NCBI RefSeq assembly: GCF_017654505.1
Contig: NC_054548.1
Span: 27,808,969-27,872,968 of the forward strand
DNA from: Polyodon spathula
Taxonomy: Eukaryota > Chordata > Actinopteri > Acipenseriformes > Polyodontidae
Direction: 5' to 3'
Length of the DNA stretch: 64,000 bases
Shown: in pieces, positions 1 through 10,149 of the stretch
Position numbering within the stretch: position 1 is the first letter of the stretch
How the letters are laid out: each line of letters begins with the position of its first letter
The notes under the pieces: generated by a model
What the model saw: only the letters and a program-made list of their open reading frames with translations
Told to the model about the DNA's origin: nothing
The model's database searches: none
Program-made: the position numbers and the translations under genes

Positions 1-1183
1 CTCCTGACAGGGCTGACCTTGTGAGAGCGGAGGCTCTGACACAAGGCTCTAAGGCATGAAGAGGATAAGATATGAAGCCCCTGCTAACTGAATACAATTA
101 ATTTAAAACAGTGAGTGTTAGGTTAATGACCAGTGGTAAAATATTTTGCAATAAAGGCAGATGAAGTATTGTTTGTTTCTGTACTGCTCTAATCTGACAT
201 TCATGCTACTGCTATTTCACTACCTTTAAAAAATACTTTGTATTTTAAGTTTGAACAGCTCTAATTAAACGTTGAAGACACCCATGGGAACCATCTGGTA
301 ATGTCAGCCCGAGTTTTTAATTTGGGAACAAAATGCAATTTAACACGGTATGGTGGTAATTAATCTTACTCTATCTTGTAGACTGATGTTCATTCTTAAT
401 CATTTTTGCCATCTAGCAGACTTTGAAAAAGAGCACATCTAAGGGGAAACGTTTGAGTTAAGAAAAGGTAATGTTTATTAAAATGTACACATCCAAAACA
501 ATGTTTTTATTTCAATACAGGTGTTTCTGCAATTACTGCAATATTAACAATGCTTGTATTACCTATTGGCATATTTAAGGAAATACAAAGAATAGTCATT
601 TACAACCCTGCAAATCTGTTTAGATTCTTAATGCATCATTGATCTAATGCTAAGAGAGATGCCCTACCATACCAGACTTCTAAAAGCAGGCTACCAGAAT
701 CAGATTGAGGAAAGTTAAACTGCATAAGATACACAGATACAAAATACTACATTCTACACACAACAAAGGGGTGTGCAGAGGATCCACACTTTGCACACAT
801 ACAGAAAGTGACCAGACCATGCTTAACATTTGTTTTGTAAGGAATGATAGTTTTAAAGTCCTATTGTGTCTTTTTATTTTTTGTACAATGCAAGTTACTA
901 GTTATTTGAGCATTCTGTTGTTTATTTCAGTGGGGCTTGTGTACACTCGTATTCAGATGATGTCACCGGTGGGCAGGACTGATGCAGGAAGTGTCCCTTA
1001 TAGCCGTGATTTTCAACCAGAAAGTGACCTCACAATGCTTTAATGCACTTAGTGTGCCATTTTATATTTTTATGGGGATGGTCATTAAAGTACACATCAA
1101 TGTATTTACTTGATGTATCTCTGATGAATAAAGGCTTGGTGAAATTTTTTATTGTCCTTTAAACAGTGCGCATAACCCCTGGA

Positions 1184-1246
<63 letters not shown>

Positions 1247-2262
1247 AAACTGCCCTCTTAGACAACTGCATTTCACCAAAAAACAGACAATAGGTTTTGA
1301 GTGCAAAGTAAATTAAAAGCTGAATTATTATTTTACAGCCACATTGCGTCTGAAGTCATGTCTGTGTATAGTACTAGTACAATATTTCACAACTGATCTC
1401 AAAAACCCATGAAGACCAACTATTTTAAAATTATTATATTGTTAAACTGTTACTAGATTAGTTTTGGTTTTACAAAGATGTATTCATTTTCAACAATATT
1501 AAAAGATTTCTTACATTTCTTTTCTGGTTATGAAAAAAAATCTATTTATTGCAGCTAATTAAATTTAGATTTCCTGTGTGTAGCAGTCTATTTTTTTTTC
1601 TTGTTTTTGTACAACGAACAACTAATATAACCTTCACTGGAGTCTTATTAAAAAAGGAGATTGATTTTCAAGCACGCTGTTTCTGAGTATAAATGCAGAA
1701 TACCAATGTTTGACGTACACCCGCAAGCACATTATTTTTCATTGTTGACTGATGTGCATTTCTGCACAGCGTAATGCAACTCCCTGAATAATTAAAACAC
1801 TTCAATTTTATCTGAAATCAGTTTACAGCTGAGTTTTTAAATTACATTCTTAATAATTTGTAATGAGTCTGCACAGAATGTTAGCTCCCAAGACTATTTG
1901 TTATGCTTTTGTTACTTCTCTCACTTTGCCAATTAAAATGACTACACAGTGGTGTTACTCGTGTATGTCTATTTGAAGAAAGTTTTTTCAAAGGCACTTT
2001 AGTTTGATTGACATTGCTGAAATGCTGAAAAGAAATGCCAAAGTGGAAATGTAAAAAGAAATGTGAGAATGAAAAAGGCTGTGGAGGATTTTTTATACCA
2101 GCATTATAAATTATAAATAAATTTCAACATCTCTAAATACTTAAATAAATAAATATGGCACAAGATATCCTCTGTATGTTTTAACTATTTGTACTAATTA
2201 ACAAATGGTTTGTACTGATTGAGAATCACAATTGATTATTTTTATTTACAAAAATGTGTTTA
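1..2262. other. AT-rich DNA, no gene recognised
   Basis: This stretch is AT-rich with scattered stops in all frames. The longest open frame (705-1043, 112 codons) has no recognisable domain, no splice context and ordinary AT-rich composition, so I do not call it a gene. The only defined structure is the CA/A microsatellite at 1187-1249. Confidence 0.6.
1187..1249. repeat. (AC)n followed by poly(A) microsatellite
   Basis: About twenty AC dinucleotides run directly into about 25 A residues. This is a compound simple repeat. Confidence 0.95.
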
Positions 2263-2453
2263 GATTATACCCTCGCTATAACGCCCTTCATTATAATAAA
2301 CCTTCAGCTATCATAAACCTGGCCCCTGGACTGAAAAAAAAAAAAAAAACTATGCCTCAGAAACATTTTTTTTTTAATGTTGCAACAAAGCTGGAAATTA
2401 TATTGATCTTATGAAAGACAGAGTAGTGCAGGTATGTCTCTGTCAAGAATATA

Positions 2454-2490
2454 CAGCTCTGGAAAAAATTAAGAGACCACTGCAAAATTA
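2454..2490 (+). repeat. left terminal inverted repeat of the chimeric Tc1
   Basis: It starts CAGCTCTGG and is preceded by the target TA. It pairs with 4942-4978, which ends CCAGAGCTA just before TA. Only these 37 bp of the left side match the right end. Beyond 2490 the sequence is foreign to the transposon. Confidence 0.9.
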
Positions 2491-2643
2491 CACCGTGTAA
2501 CAAATGTTTTTTTTTTTTTTGGTTCCTGGGTAGTAAGTGTTATTTCCTAATTGCTTATGCCTCAAAAGTATAGACAATGGCTATTATTCCCCACAAACTT
2601 TATTTTTGTGACCAGGACAGTGATATTTTGATATTTACCTATT

Positions 2644-2740
2644 TTCCAGAACATTCCAGATATATTCAGTGCTGAGTAAACTTGGAGTAACATCTAGAAC
2701 TTTCTAGAACTTTCCAGTAATCTAAATAGTAGTATAAATA
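2644..2740 (+). promoter_or_regulatory. heat-shock-element promoter with TATA box
   Basis: Two arrays of alternating GAA/TTC units are visible. At 2644-2661 the order is TTC-CA-GAA-CA-TTC-CA-GA. At 2692-2717 there are contiguous GAA-CT-TTC-TA-GAA-CT-TTC units in exact 5-bp register. A TATA box (TATAAATA) lies at 2733-2740, about 16 bp after the second array. This is the layout of inducible heat-shock promoters, where trimeric HSF1 binds three or more inverted nGAAn units. The predicted start, about 25-30 bp after the TATA box, falls near 2763-2770, upstream of the ATG at 2813. The motif match is direct; heat inducibility is inference. Confidence 0.7.
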
Positions 2741-2812
2741 CAGGGGCCTTAAGCCCACCAGTTCAGTTTAGTTCCAGCTGCCTAAGTGGATACATATCTG
2801 CATTTTTCTGAG

Positions 2813-4054
2813 ATGGCATCAAGAGGCTGCAAGCATCTGGCAGATGCATTTTGCTATGTCTGCGGCCAATTTATCAAGACAAGAGCGAAAAAGTACTCAG
2901 TGGAAGCATCTACTAAGATGTGTGAGGCCTACAAGGCATATTTCGGCAAGAGAAACCCTGGGCGCCTCATTTCACCTGCGAGCACTGCAAAAAAACTCTG
3001 GAAGGTAAGATGGACAATTGTAATTTTATGTTATAAAATTTGTTAATTTTTAAAATTGTAAAAGTTTTTAATTTTAAAATGTTTTACAATTTTCAATGTT
3101 ATTGAAAAAAGATATCATATATGAAAAATGTTGCGAGAATCTCTTACACATTAGTCATGGGTGAAATAAATGTATTTTTGTAGGATGGTACAGAGGGGAA
3201 AAGAGAGCCATGAAGTTCGCTATCCCAAGAATTTGGCGGGAACCCACTGACCACTCAAGCAACTGCTACTTCTGCATGGTGGACCCTTCCAAACGTCGGA
3301 CTGGCAAGAATGCACCTGCTATCTCGTATCCGGACCTTCCTTCATCCATCGCCCCGGTGCCACACTGCCATGAGCTCCCCGTACCCACTCCTCCGGAGAG
3401 AGAGCAGCCGTCTTTAGAAGCGAGCAGCAAGTTAGAGAGCGAGGAAGACGTTGTGGATCCAGATGACAATTTCAGAGGTGGAGCTGAGGAGAGAAACCCA
3501 TACTACCCCAACTAAAAAGACCTCAATGACTTGATTAGAGATCTTGGTCTCACCAAGTCCAATGCTGAGCTTTTGACGTCTAGGCTCAAGCAGTGGAACT
3601 TGTTGGATGAAAGTGTGCAAGTCGCAGATCGGAGGAATCGTCACCAACCTTTTTCCAGCTTCTTCACTTGTCAAGATGGGCTCTGCTTCTGCCACAATGT
3701 GACCAGTCTGTTCGAGACAATCGGAATTGCCTGTAACAGAATGAGTGGCGCCTCTTCATTGACAGCTCGTCCAGGAGCTTCAAAGCCATGCTGCTCCATA
3801 ATGGTAACAAGTACCCGTCTCTTCCCCTGGCTCACTTGGTGCACCTCAAAGAGGATTACAATAGTATCAAGACCTTGCTGGACGCCTTGAAGTATGATGA
3901 GTACGGCTGGGAGGTCATAGGAGACTTCAAAATGGTGGCATTCCTGATGGGTCTCCAAGGCGGTTTTACCAAGTTTCCCTGCTATCTTTGTCTTTGGGAC
4001 AGCAGAGACACCAAGGCGCACTACCACAGACAGGACTGGCCACAGCGGACCGAG
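2813..4054 (+). pseudogene. captured fragment of an uncharacterised zinc-ligand (CxxC) protein gene, two exons and an intron
   Basis: The probable start is the ATG at 2813. Exon 1 has a CxxC pair (FCYVCGQF) and, after a frameshift near 2959, a second pair (CEHCKK). A canonical intron lies at 3005-3183 (GTAAG...TTTTGTAG), and splicing it keeps the frame across the Gly-Trp junction. Exon 2 continues with FAIPRIWREP, a CYFC pair, a Pro-rich YPDLPSSIAPVPH segment, an acidic stretch, an in-frame TAA at 3513 (probably CAA to TAA), a frameshift near 3735 and then LQGGFTK...CLWDSR. It stops at about 4054, where Tc1 sequence begins in inverted orientation. I recognise the pattern from multi-copy 'uncharacterized' animal proteins but cannot name the family or a function. 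The intron shows DNA-level capture, not retrocopying. Confidence 0.75.
3005..3183 (+). other. intron of the captured gene
   Basis: The donor is GAAG/GTAAGA and the acceptor TTTTTGTAG/GATGG, with an AT-rich body and in-frame stops. Removing it restores a continuous reading frame between the CEHCKK region and the FAIPRIWREP region. Confidence 0.75.
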
Positions 4055-4120
4055 TTGATTCTTGCGTCCTTCACAAAGACAAATCTGCCCGATTCCAGCC
4101 TTGCTGAAGCACCCCCAGAT
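4055..4120 (-). repeat. inverted Tc1 fragment at the capture junction
   Basis: On the minus strand these 66 bp read as the Tc1 transposase segment IWGCFSKAGIGQ and beyond. Positions 4085-4120 are the exact reverse complement of 4241-4276 (36 of 36). The inverted copy keeps about 14 bp that the forward copy has lost after 4276, so it preserves the older sequence. It sits exactly between the captured gene and the forward transposase. Confidence 0.9.
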
Positions 4121-4674
4121 GAGTCCAATTTTCAGCTTTGCCCAACACCTGGTCATCTAATGGTTAGATGGAGACCTGGAGAGGCCAACAAGCCACAGTG
4201 TCTCACACCCACTGTGAAATGTGGTGGAGGATTGGTGATGATCTGGGGGTGCTTCAGCAAGGCTGGAATCGGGCAGCTTTGGCATGAATCAAGCCAAGTA
4301 TAAGGTTGTCCTGGAAGAAAACTTGCTTCCTTCTGCTCTGACAATGTTCCCCAACTCTGAAGATTGTTTTTTCCAGCAGGACAATGCTCCATGCCACACA
4401 GCCAGGTCAATCAAGGTGTGGATGGAGGACCACCAGATCAAGACCATGTCATGGTCAGCCCAATCTCCAGACCTGAACCCCATTGAAAACCTCTGGAATG
4501 TGATCAAGAGGAAGATGGATGGTCACAAGTCATCAAACAAAGCCGAGCTGCTTGAATTTTTGCGCCAGGAGCGGCATAAAGTCACCCAACATCAATGTGA
4601 AAGACTGGTGGAGAGCATGCCAAGACAGCATGAAAGCTCTGATTGAAAATCAGGGTTATTCCACCAAATATTAA
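4121..4674 (+). pseudogene. Tc1 transposase, C-terminal catalytic half (DD34E)
   Basis: The DDE domain starts at DESNFQL, which holds the first catalytic Asp. It is followed by VMIWGCFSKAGIGQ, the second Asp in FFQQDNAPCHTA and the Glu in SPDLNPIENLWNVIK, and ends near the TAA at 4672. A 14-bp deletion after 4276 shifts the frame, and there is another shift near 4628. The helix-turn-helix DNA-binding half is absent, replaced by the captured gene. The frame of the captured exon (open from 3788) runs without a stop through the inverted piece into DESNFQL and WGCFSKAGIGQ, so a chimeric ORF of about 170 codons exists (3788-4303). Confidence 0.9.
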
Positions 4675-5460
4675 TTTCTGAACTCTTCCTAAGTTAAAAC
4701 ATTAGTATTATGTTGTTTTAAAATGAATATGAACTTATTTTCTTTGCATTATTCGAGGTCTGACAACACTGCATCTTTTTTGTTATTTTGACCAGCTGTC
4801 ATTTTCTGCAAATAAATGCTCTAAATGATAATATTTTTATTTGGAATTTGGGAGAAATGTTGTCAGTAGGTTATCGAATAAAACAAAAATGTTCATTTTA
4901 CCCAAACACATACCTATAAATAGTAAAACCAGAGAAACTGATAATTTGGCAGTGGTCTCTTAGTTTTTTCCAGAGCTATAGGTTGTCAAAAACTTTTGGC
5001 TTGTTCAGCAACAATGTGGCAAATCAAAACTGATTAAAGAAAAAAAAAAACAACAAGAATAACTTAAGGATCTGATGAACTTTTCATGTCAAACCTTTCA
5101 TGTCGGTTTGATTTGGAATACGAGATCAGATTGTGATTCTTGCAAATTGGATTATGATTTGCTGCACTTTGAAATGATTCATGTCAGATTGATTATGAAT
5201 AAAAGTACAGCTTCAATGCGTGATTGTTGCTTTTTGTACTGCATTTTATTTCTTTAAAGAATAGAATAAAGCAATGGCTGAATACTGCATACATGAGACG
5301 AACAGGTATATGTAATTCTACTTTTATCACAATCTCATCTCATTAACTTACTCCACCAGTTTATCGTTGATTTTGATTGTCCTTTCGCTATAACAAACCT
5401 CTCGATATAATGAACAAAAGGCTTGGACCCCAACATGTTCGTTATATCAAGGATGTACTG

Positions 5461-6081
5461 TGTTTATTGCAACCCTCGCAAGACAGAATGCGGTGCAAAT
5501 CTACCCAAAAATGTAACATTTTTTTGAAGAAGTAACCCTGTTTCCTGAGCCAGACAAGTTTGCTGAAAGAAAGGTAATCAGTTAATGTTTCATCACATAT
5601 AAGGAGATCTTGGGAACATCAGATGATTTGGTTAATTTTAAACATGCTGCAGTGCATGTACTTCCCATTCCTTTAAATTGCAAACAATAAAAAAGTCAAT
5701 TGTTTATATTAATCCATTTGATGTGCTTATTTAAATTAGTAGGAAAAAAAAAAAAAAAAAAAATGCCTATGTATGGGTATTTGCTCTGCATAAATATAAC
5801 AGAAAGAGCTGAAAATCAAGACTTAAACAAGCCCTACCCTAACATTTAGAACAGACTTAAGTGAATATGGAGCTAAACATGCTTTATGAATATGCAACTA
5901 AAAATAACCAGCTAAAATGTTTACACATGCATAAGGGATAAACATGCTTTATGAATATGACCTGGAATGTCTACCATGGTCTGCCTGATTTATTGTTTAA
6001 TATTGCAATTTTAAACTAAACTAGAAATTGAAGTTTTTTGTGGAAAAAAAACAAAACAAAAAAAAAACAGAGCGTAATCTG
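5461..6081. other. AT-rich intergenic DNA
   Basis: No gene is visible. There is a poly(A) run near 5743-5763 and a direct repeat of about 20 bp (AAACATGCTTTATGAATATG) at about 5877 and 5941. Confidence 0.6.
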
Positions 6082-7701
6082 CAGTGGCTGTCAAAAGTAT
6101 TCACCCCCCCCTTGGACTTTTCCATATTTTATTGTGTTACAACAAGGAATCAAAATGGATTTCATCAGGAATTTTTGCCAATGATCATCACAAAAAAAGT
6201 TCATAATGTCAAAGTGAAAAATGAAATCTGCAAATTCTTCTAAATTAATTACAGATATAAAACAGAAAATAACTGATTGCATAAGTATTCACCCCCTTTG
6301 CTATGACACACCTAAATAAGCTCTGGTGCAACCAGTTGTCTTTAGGGGTCACATAATTTGTTGATTAGTCCACCTGTGTGCAATTAAGGTGTTTCACATG
6401 ATTTTAGTTTAAATGCACCTGTCTCTGGGAGGTCCCACAGTTGGTTAGTACATTTCCTAACAAAAACTACATCATGAAGACGAAGGAACATTCAAAGCAA
6501 ATCCGGAATAAGGTTCTTCAAAAACACCAAAGGTGTAGGATACAAGAACATTTCCAAGGCATGGAATATCCCCTGGAGCACAGTAAAGTCCATTATAATG
6601 AAATTGAGAGAATTTGGCACAACTGTGAATCTGTCTAGAACAGGTCGTCCTAAAAAACTGAGTATCCGGGCGAGAAGGGCACTAGTCAGGGAGGCCACCA
6701 AGAGGCCTATGGCAACTCGAAAGGAGTTACAGTCTTCCTCGGCTGAGCTGGGAGACACTGTGCATATGGCAAACAATAGCCCGGGTGCTTCACAAAACTG
6801 GCCTTTATGGGAGAGTGGCAAAATAAAGCCATTGTTGAAAAAACTCACATCAAATCTCGGCTAGTGTTAACCAGAAGGCATGTGGGAGACTGAGACCAAG
6901 TGGAAGAAGATTCTACGGTCTGATGAGACCAAAATAGAGCTTTTTGGCCTCAATGCTAAGCATTATGTTTGGTGCAAGCCTAACACCGCACATCATCCTG
7001 AGAACACCATCCCTGCTGTGAAGCATGGTGGTGGCAGCATCATGCTATGGGGATGCTTCTCTGCGTCAGGGCCTGGAAAGGTCATGAAGATAGAGGGAAA
7101 AATGGATGCAGCAAAGTACAGAGAAATCCTGGAGGAAAACCTGCTGAAGTCTGCAAGAGACCTGGGACTTGGGATAAGATTAATCTTCCAGCAGGACAAT
7201 GACCCTAAACATCTAGCCAAAGCCACACTTTGACAAAAAGGTCAATGTCTGGAGTGGCCCAGTCAAAACCGGGACCTCAATCCAACTGAGAATATGTGGA
7301 AAGAGTTGAAAATTGCTGTTCACCAAAGGTCCCCATCCAACTTGACAGAGCTTGAGCAATTTTTGCACAGAAGAATGGGCAAAAATTGCAGTGTCCAGAT
7401 GTGCAAAGCTGGTAGAGACTTATCCAAATAGACTCTGGCTGTAATTGCTGCCCTAGTTGCCTCAACCAAATATTGACTTAACAGGTTAAGGGGTGAATAC
7501 TTATGCAATCAATTTATTCTCTGTTTTGTATTTGTAAATAATTTAGAACAATTTGTAGATTTTATTTTTCACTTTGACATTATGTACATTTTTGTGTTTA
7601 TCAGTGGCAAAAACTCCTAATGAAATCCATTTTGATTCGATGTTGTAACACAATAAAATGTGGAAAAGTCCAAGGGGGGTGAATACTTTTGAGAGCCACT
7701 G
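6082..7701 (+). mobile_element. Tc1-like transposon, full length but dead
   Basis: Inverted terminal repeats of about 76 bp (6082-6159 and 7626-7701) start with CAGTGGCT and share the AAAAGTATTCACCCCC block. A TA follows the right end at 7702; the left target dinucleotide reads TG. Its length of about 1.6 kb is normal for Tc1. It belongs to a different Tc1 subfamily from the elements at 2454 and 18424, judging by its ends. Confidence 0.92.
6474..7476 (+). pseudogene. Tc1 transposase pseudogene
   Basis: The ATG at 6474 begins a transposase whose helix-turn-helix region is split by frameshifts near 6530 and 6640. A GRPKKLS motif marks the linker. The catalytic domain has the first Asp in [21 protein letters not shown], the second Asp in FQQDNDPKH and the Glu in [11 protein letters not shown]. 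Further breaks include the stop at 6862-6864, a frameshift near 7225 and a TAG in place of CAG near 7429. All three DD34E residues are still present but never in one open frame. Confidence 0.9.
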
Positions 7702-8211
7702 TAAATATCAAATATTTTGCATACATGAAGTAAAATGGAAATGGGCAAAGGATTGTACTGTGTCATTGGCTTTGTCTTTTTCTATCATTTTCTGTCATAC
7801 CATCATTGTACTATACATACTAGATTCTGGAGATGCTCTTTCTAAGTGTGGAATGCCTGGAGGGGGTTGGCCAGTGCCAAAAATATGTCAAATTCCAGGG
7901 ACAAACTGAACAATAATCATTCTAAGAGACAGAAATACATGTCCTTATCTCCTGTAATCACATTGCAAATCTCGTGTTAAGAAATGCTTATTGAACAGCT
8001 TCAGAATAATAAAACTCAGTATGAACATATAAATAAATACCAACCAGGAAAAGGGCACTAAGCTACATAAGTTTTATTGTTCTTAGGAATTTCACAACAG
8101 ACAGCAATCTTAAAACAATGTACTCTGTTTATACATTTATTTATAAATACAAATCATATTAACAACTGAAATCTCATCAGTCAGTTTGAAAGAAAGTGGC
8201 CTGTAGCATCC
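7702..8211. other. intergenic DNA between a Tc1 and LTR element A
   Basis: No coding or repeat structure is recognised in these 510 bp, apart from the CATCC target-site copy at 8207-8211. Confidence 0.55.
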
Positions 8212-8769
8212 TGTGGCAATGTTGCCCCGCCCCTATGTGTATTTCGGTGTTGTATATTGCGTGTTGTGTGTTAATGTTGGTGTATAGTCATTGGTACACA
8301 GAATATAATATGGGTTATACGCACAAGTGTTTAAAATATAATGTGTGAGCACGGGGAATTGCACTTTTATTAATTCATGTGTAGTTGTACCGAGACTCCA
8401 ATTGAATGATTGATTAGCAATCGAGTCTTGGTACAGCTTCATAAAAGCAACATGTTTTCACTCACTTGGGATTGTGTGTTCGGTGAGTGGAGAACGGGTA
8501 TGGAGAGGAGAAAGTTAAATGTAAAGTAAATCATAATATCAGGTCACCGTGTTTGTCTGTGTAGTCCGTTTTGTTTGTATATTTATTTTGGCTAAAGTGC
8601 CGTGTCCTGCATTTTGTTTTTTCTTGCAACCTTTTATTTTCTGTTCTGTTTAGTTATTAATGCTGAGTGAAAACAATCACTCAGCTTCACCAAACTCCAC
8701 CAATCTGTTTATTTTGTGTTGTTTCCTGTTTCTGGTCTGACCTCACCCACTGTAGCCGTCTTTGTGACA
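8212..8769 (+). repeat. 5' LTR of element A
   Basis: It begins TGTGGCAATG and ends GTGACA. An inverted repeat (8386-8398 with 8423-8435) lies 4-5 bp upstream of a TATA-like CATAAAAG at 8440-8447, followed by the TTCGGTGAGTGGAGAACGGG block shared with the other LTRs in this window. Confidence 0.92.
8386..8447 (+). promoter_or_regulatory. dyad plus TATA box in the LTR promoter
   Basis: The arms TGTACCGAGACTC and GAGTCTTGGTACA pair with one mismatch across a 24-nt AT-rich loop. The TATA-like box follows directly. The same arrangement occurs in the right LTR at 11264-11313. Confidence 0.7.
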
Positions 8770-8771
8770 CT

Positions 8772-8788
8772 TGGTGTTAGAGTGGGAT
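8772..8788 (+). promoter_or_regulatory. primer-binding site of element A
   Basis: The sequence TGGTGTTAGAGTGGGAT starts 2 bp after the LTR. It begins with the TGG that pairs with the CCA tail of a tRNA and resembles the complement of a tRNA-Leu 3' end. The tRNA identity is inference. Confidence 0.65.
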
Positions 8789-9672
8789 TACCAGCACCTC
8801 CTAGACGCAGACCAGAGCAGGAGTGTTTTGTATTACAAAAAAAAAAATAATAATAATAATAATAATAAAGAAATGGGGAGAAGAAGTGGGAGAGGAAAGC
8901 AGCAGCAAGAACCACAGTAGGAGGACACAGAAGAGTTCCGCCTGAAGGCTAGGAATCCAGGGCGATATGACCAGCCATCGCTGGTGTGCCCCATCTGTGA
9001 ACAGGGGCATCGCTTTTCTAGCTGTCCCTTCCTCAGTTATGAAGAGGAGGAACTAACGCCCAGATGGGAGGAGCACGAACATCCTATGCCTGAGTCGGAG
9101 GAACCTGAGCATCCAGCACCCAGAATGGGAGAGCACAGGTGACTATCGCCCACAAAGGGGGAGTGGGTGCATCTACGGCCCAAGAAGGGGCAGGAGCCCG
9201 AATGTCCACAGCCCAAGAGAGAAATCCCGGAGCATCCACATCCCAGGAGGGAGGAGACAGAACATTTCCCGTCCTCTGATGAGATGCTGGACGGTGTTGG
9301 ACCTGGATTGGAGCGGGGATTGTTGACCTGCTGTGGGCCAGAGATGGGGAATGCTGGGAACGCTGGGAACAACATTACTACCCAGTGCTCTTTGTGAACC
9401 TGGCAGCCGTGGTGATCAACTACTTGGCTGCCGATATGGGACTGCCACAGCAGGTTGCATTCCAAGTAGGAGGAGTGACACCTACCTGCACCCTCAATGG
9501 GCTGAAGGGAGACTACTTGCAGCTTCCATTTCCATCAGCAGAGGAAGAATGCCTGCTGGTTTCACCTCCAGAGCCAGAGGGAGAGGAGCCATCTTCAGTG
9601 CCAGAGGGAGAGAAGCCATTGCTGCCACCTCCACTGCCAGGAGGAGAGCAGCAGGAGCTGCCTCTGCCTCCT

Positions 9673-9816
9673 CCACCAGCAGAGGGTGAATGCCTGCTGG
9701 GTCCCTTTCCACCAGCAGAGGGTGAATGTCTGCTGGGTCCCTTTCCACCAGCAGAGGGTGAATGTCTGCTGGGTCCCTTTCCACCAGCAGAGGGTGAATG
9801 TCTGCTGTATCACTTC
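9673..9816 (+). repeat. 36-bp tandem repeat x4 in element A
   Basis: Units start at 9673, 9709, 9745 and 9781, and each encodes the 12 residues PPAEGECLLGPF. The period is a multiple of three and keeps the frame. Confidence 0.92.
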
Positions 9817-10149
9817 CCCCTCCATCACGAGGAGAGGAGCTGGAGCTGCCTCTGCCTCCATCACCATCAGGGGGAGAGGAGCAGGAGCTGCCTCTCCCTT
9901 CACCAGAAGGACAAGGACTGGATGCTGGCGGTCCTCAGCAGCGCTTGCATAGGCTGCTGAGGGAAGCACAGGGAAGAACTGTCCGGCCGCAGTGGCCGAG
10001 AATATGGCCAAAGCCCACACCCCAGCTTGTCCTGACTTGATCATCGCTCGAGGATACTTGCACGACACCACCCAAGGATGCCTCCATGTCACCACTCGGG
10101 GATACCTGCACGACACCGCCGAAGGATGCCTTCACGTCATCGCTGGGGA

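Larger units (their letters stand above)
2454..4978 (+). mobile_element. chimeric Tc1/mariner element carrying a captured gene fragment
   Basis: The ends are 37-bp inverted repeats (2454-2490 and 4942-4978, about 3 mismatches) flanked by TA at 2452-2453 and 4979-4980, as expected for Tc1/mariner. The right 860 bp is ordinary Tc1: the catalytic half of a DD34E transposase plus its 3' flank. The left 1.56 kb (about 2491-4054) is not Tc1. It holds a promoter with heat-shock elements, an exon, an intron and part of a second exon of an unrelated gene. The N-terminal DNA-binding half of the transposase is missing, so any movement must have used a transposase supplied in trans. The element sits inside a pogo-like element. 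Confidence 0.85.
2263..5460. mobile_element. pogo/Tigger-like non-autonomous element, split by a Tc1 insertion
   Basis: The left end (from 2263) and the reverse complement of the right end (to 5460) both carry a CCTCG/CCTTG core followed by a TATAACG block. That is the pattern of pogo-type terminal inverted repeats, and it is followed on both sides by diverged ATAATGAAC/ATAATAAAC-like sequence. A TA lies just left of 2263. Without the Tc1 element at 2454-4978 the element would be about 0.67 kb, with no coding capacity seen. The two ends are diverged and the right-hand target TA is not intact, so the boundaries are approximate. Confidence 0.5.

Noticed and set aside
705..1043. 112-codon open frame
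   Set aside because: No domain, no conserved motif and AT-rich composition like its flanks; the length is unremarkable by chance.
3671..4156. Minus-strand open frame of 161 codons containing a transposase-like start
   Set aside because: The transposase-like residues come from the inverted Tc1 fragment at 4055-4120; the rest is the antisense of the captured exon. It is evidence for the inversion, not a gene.
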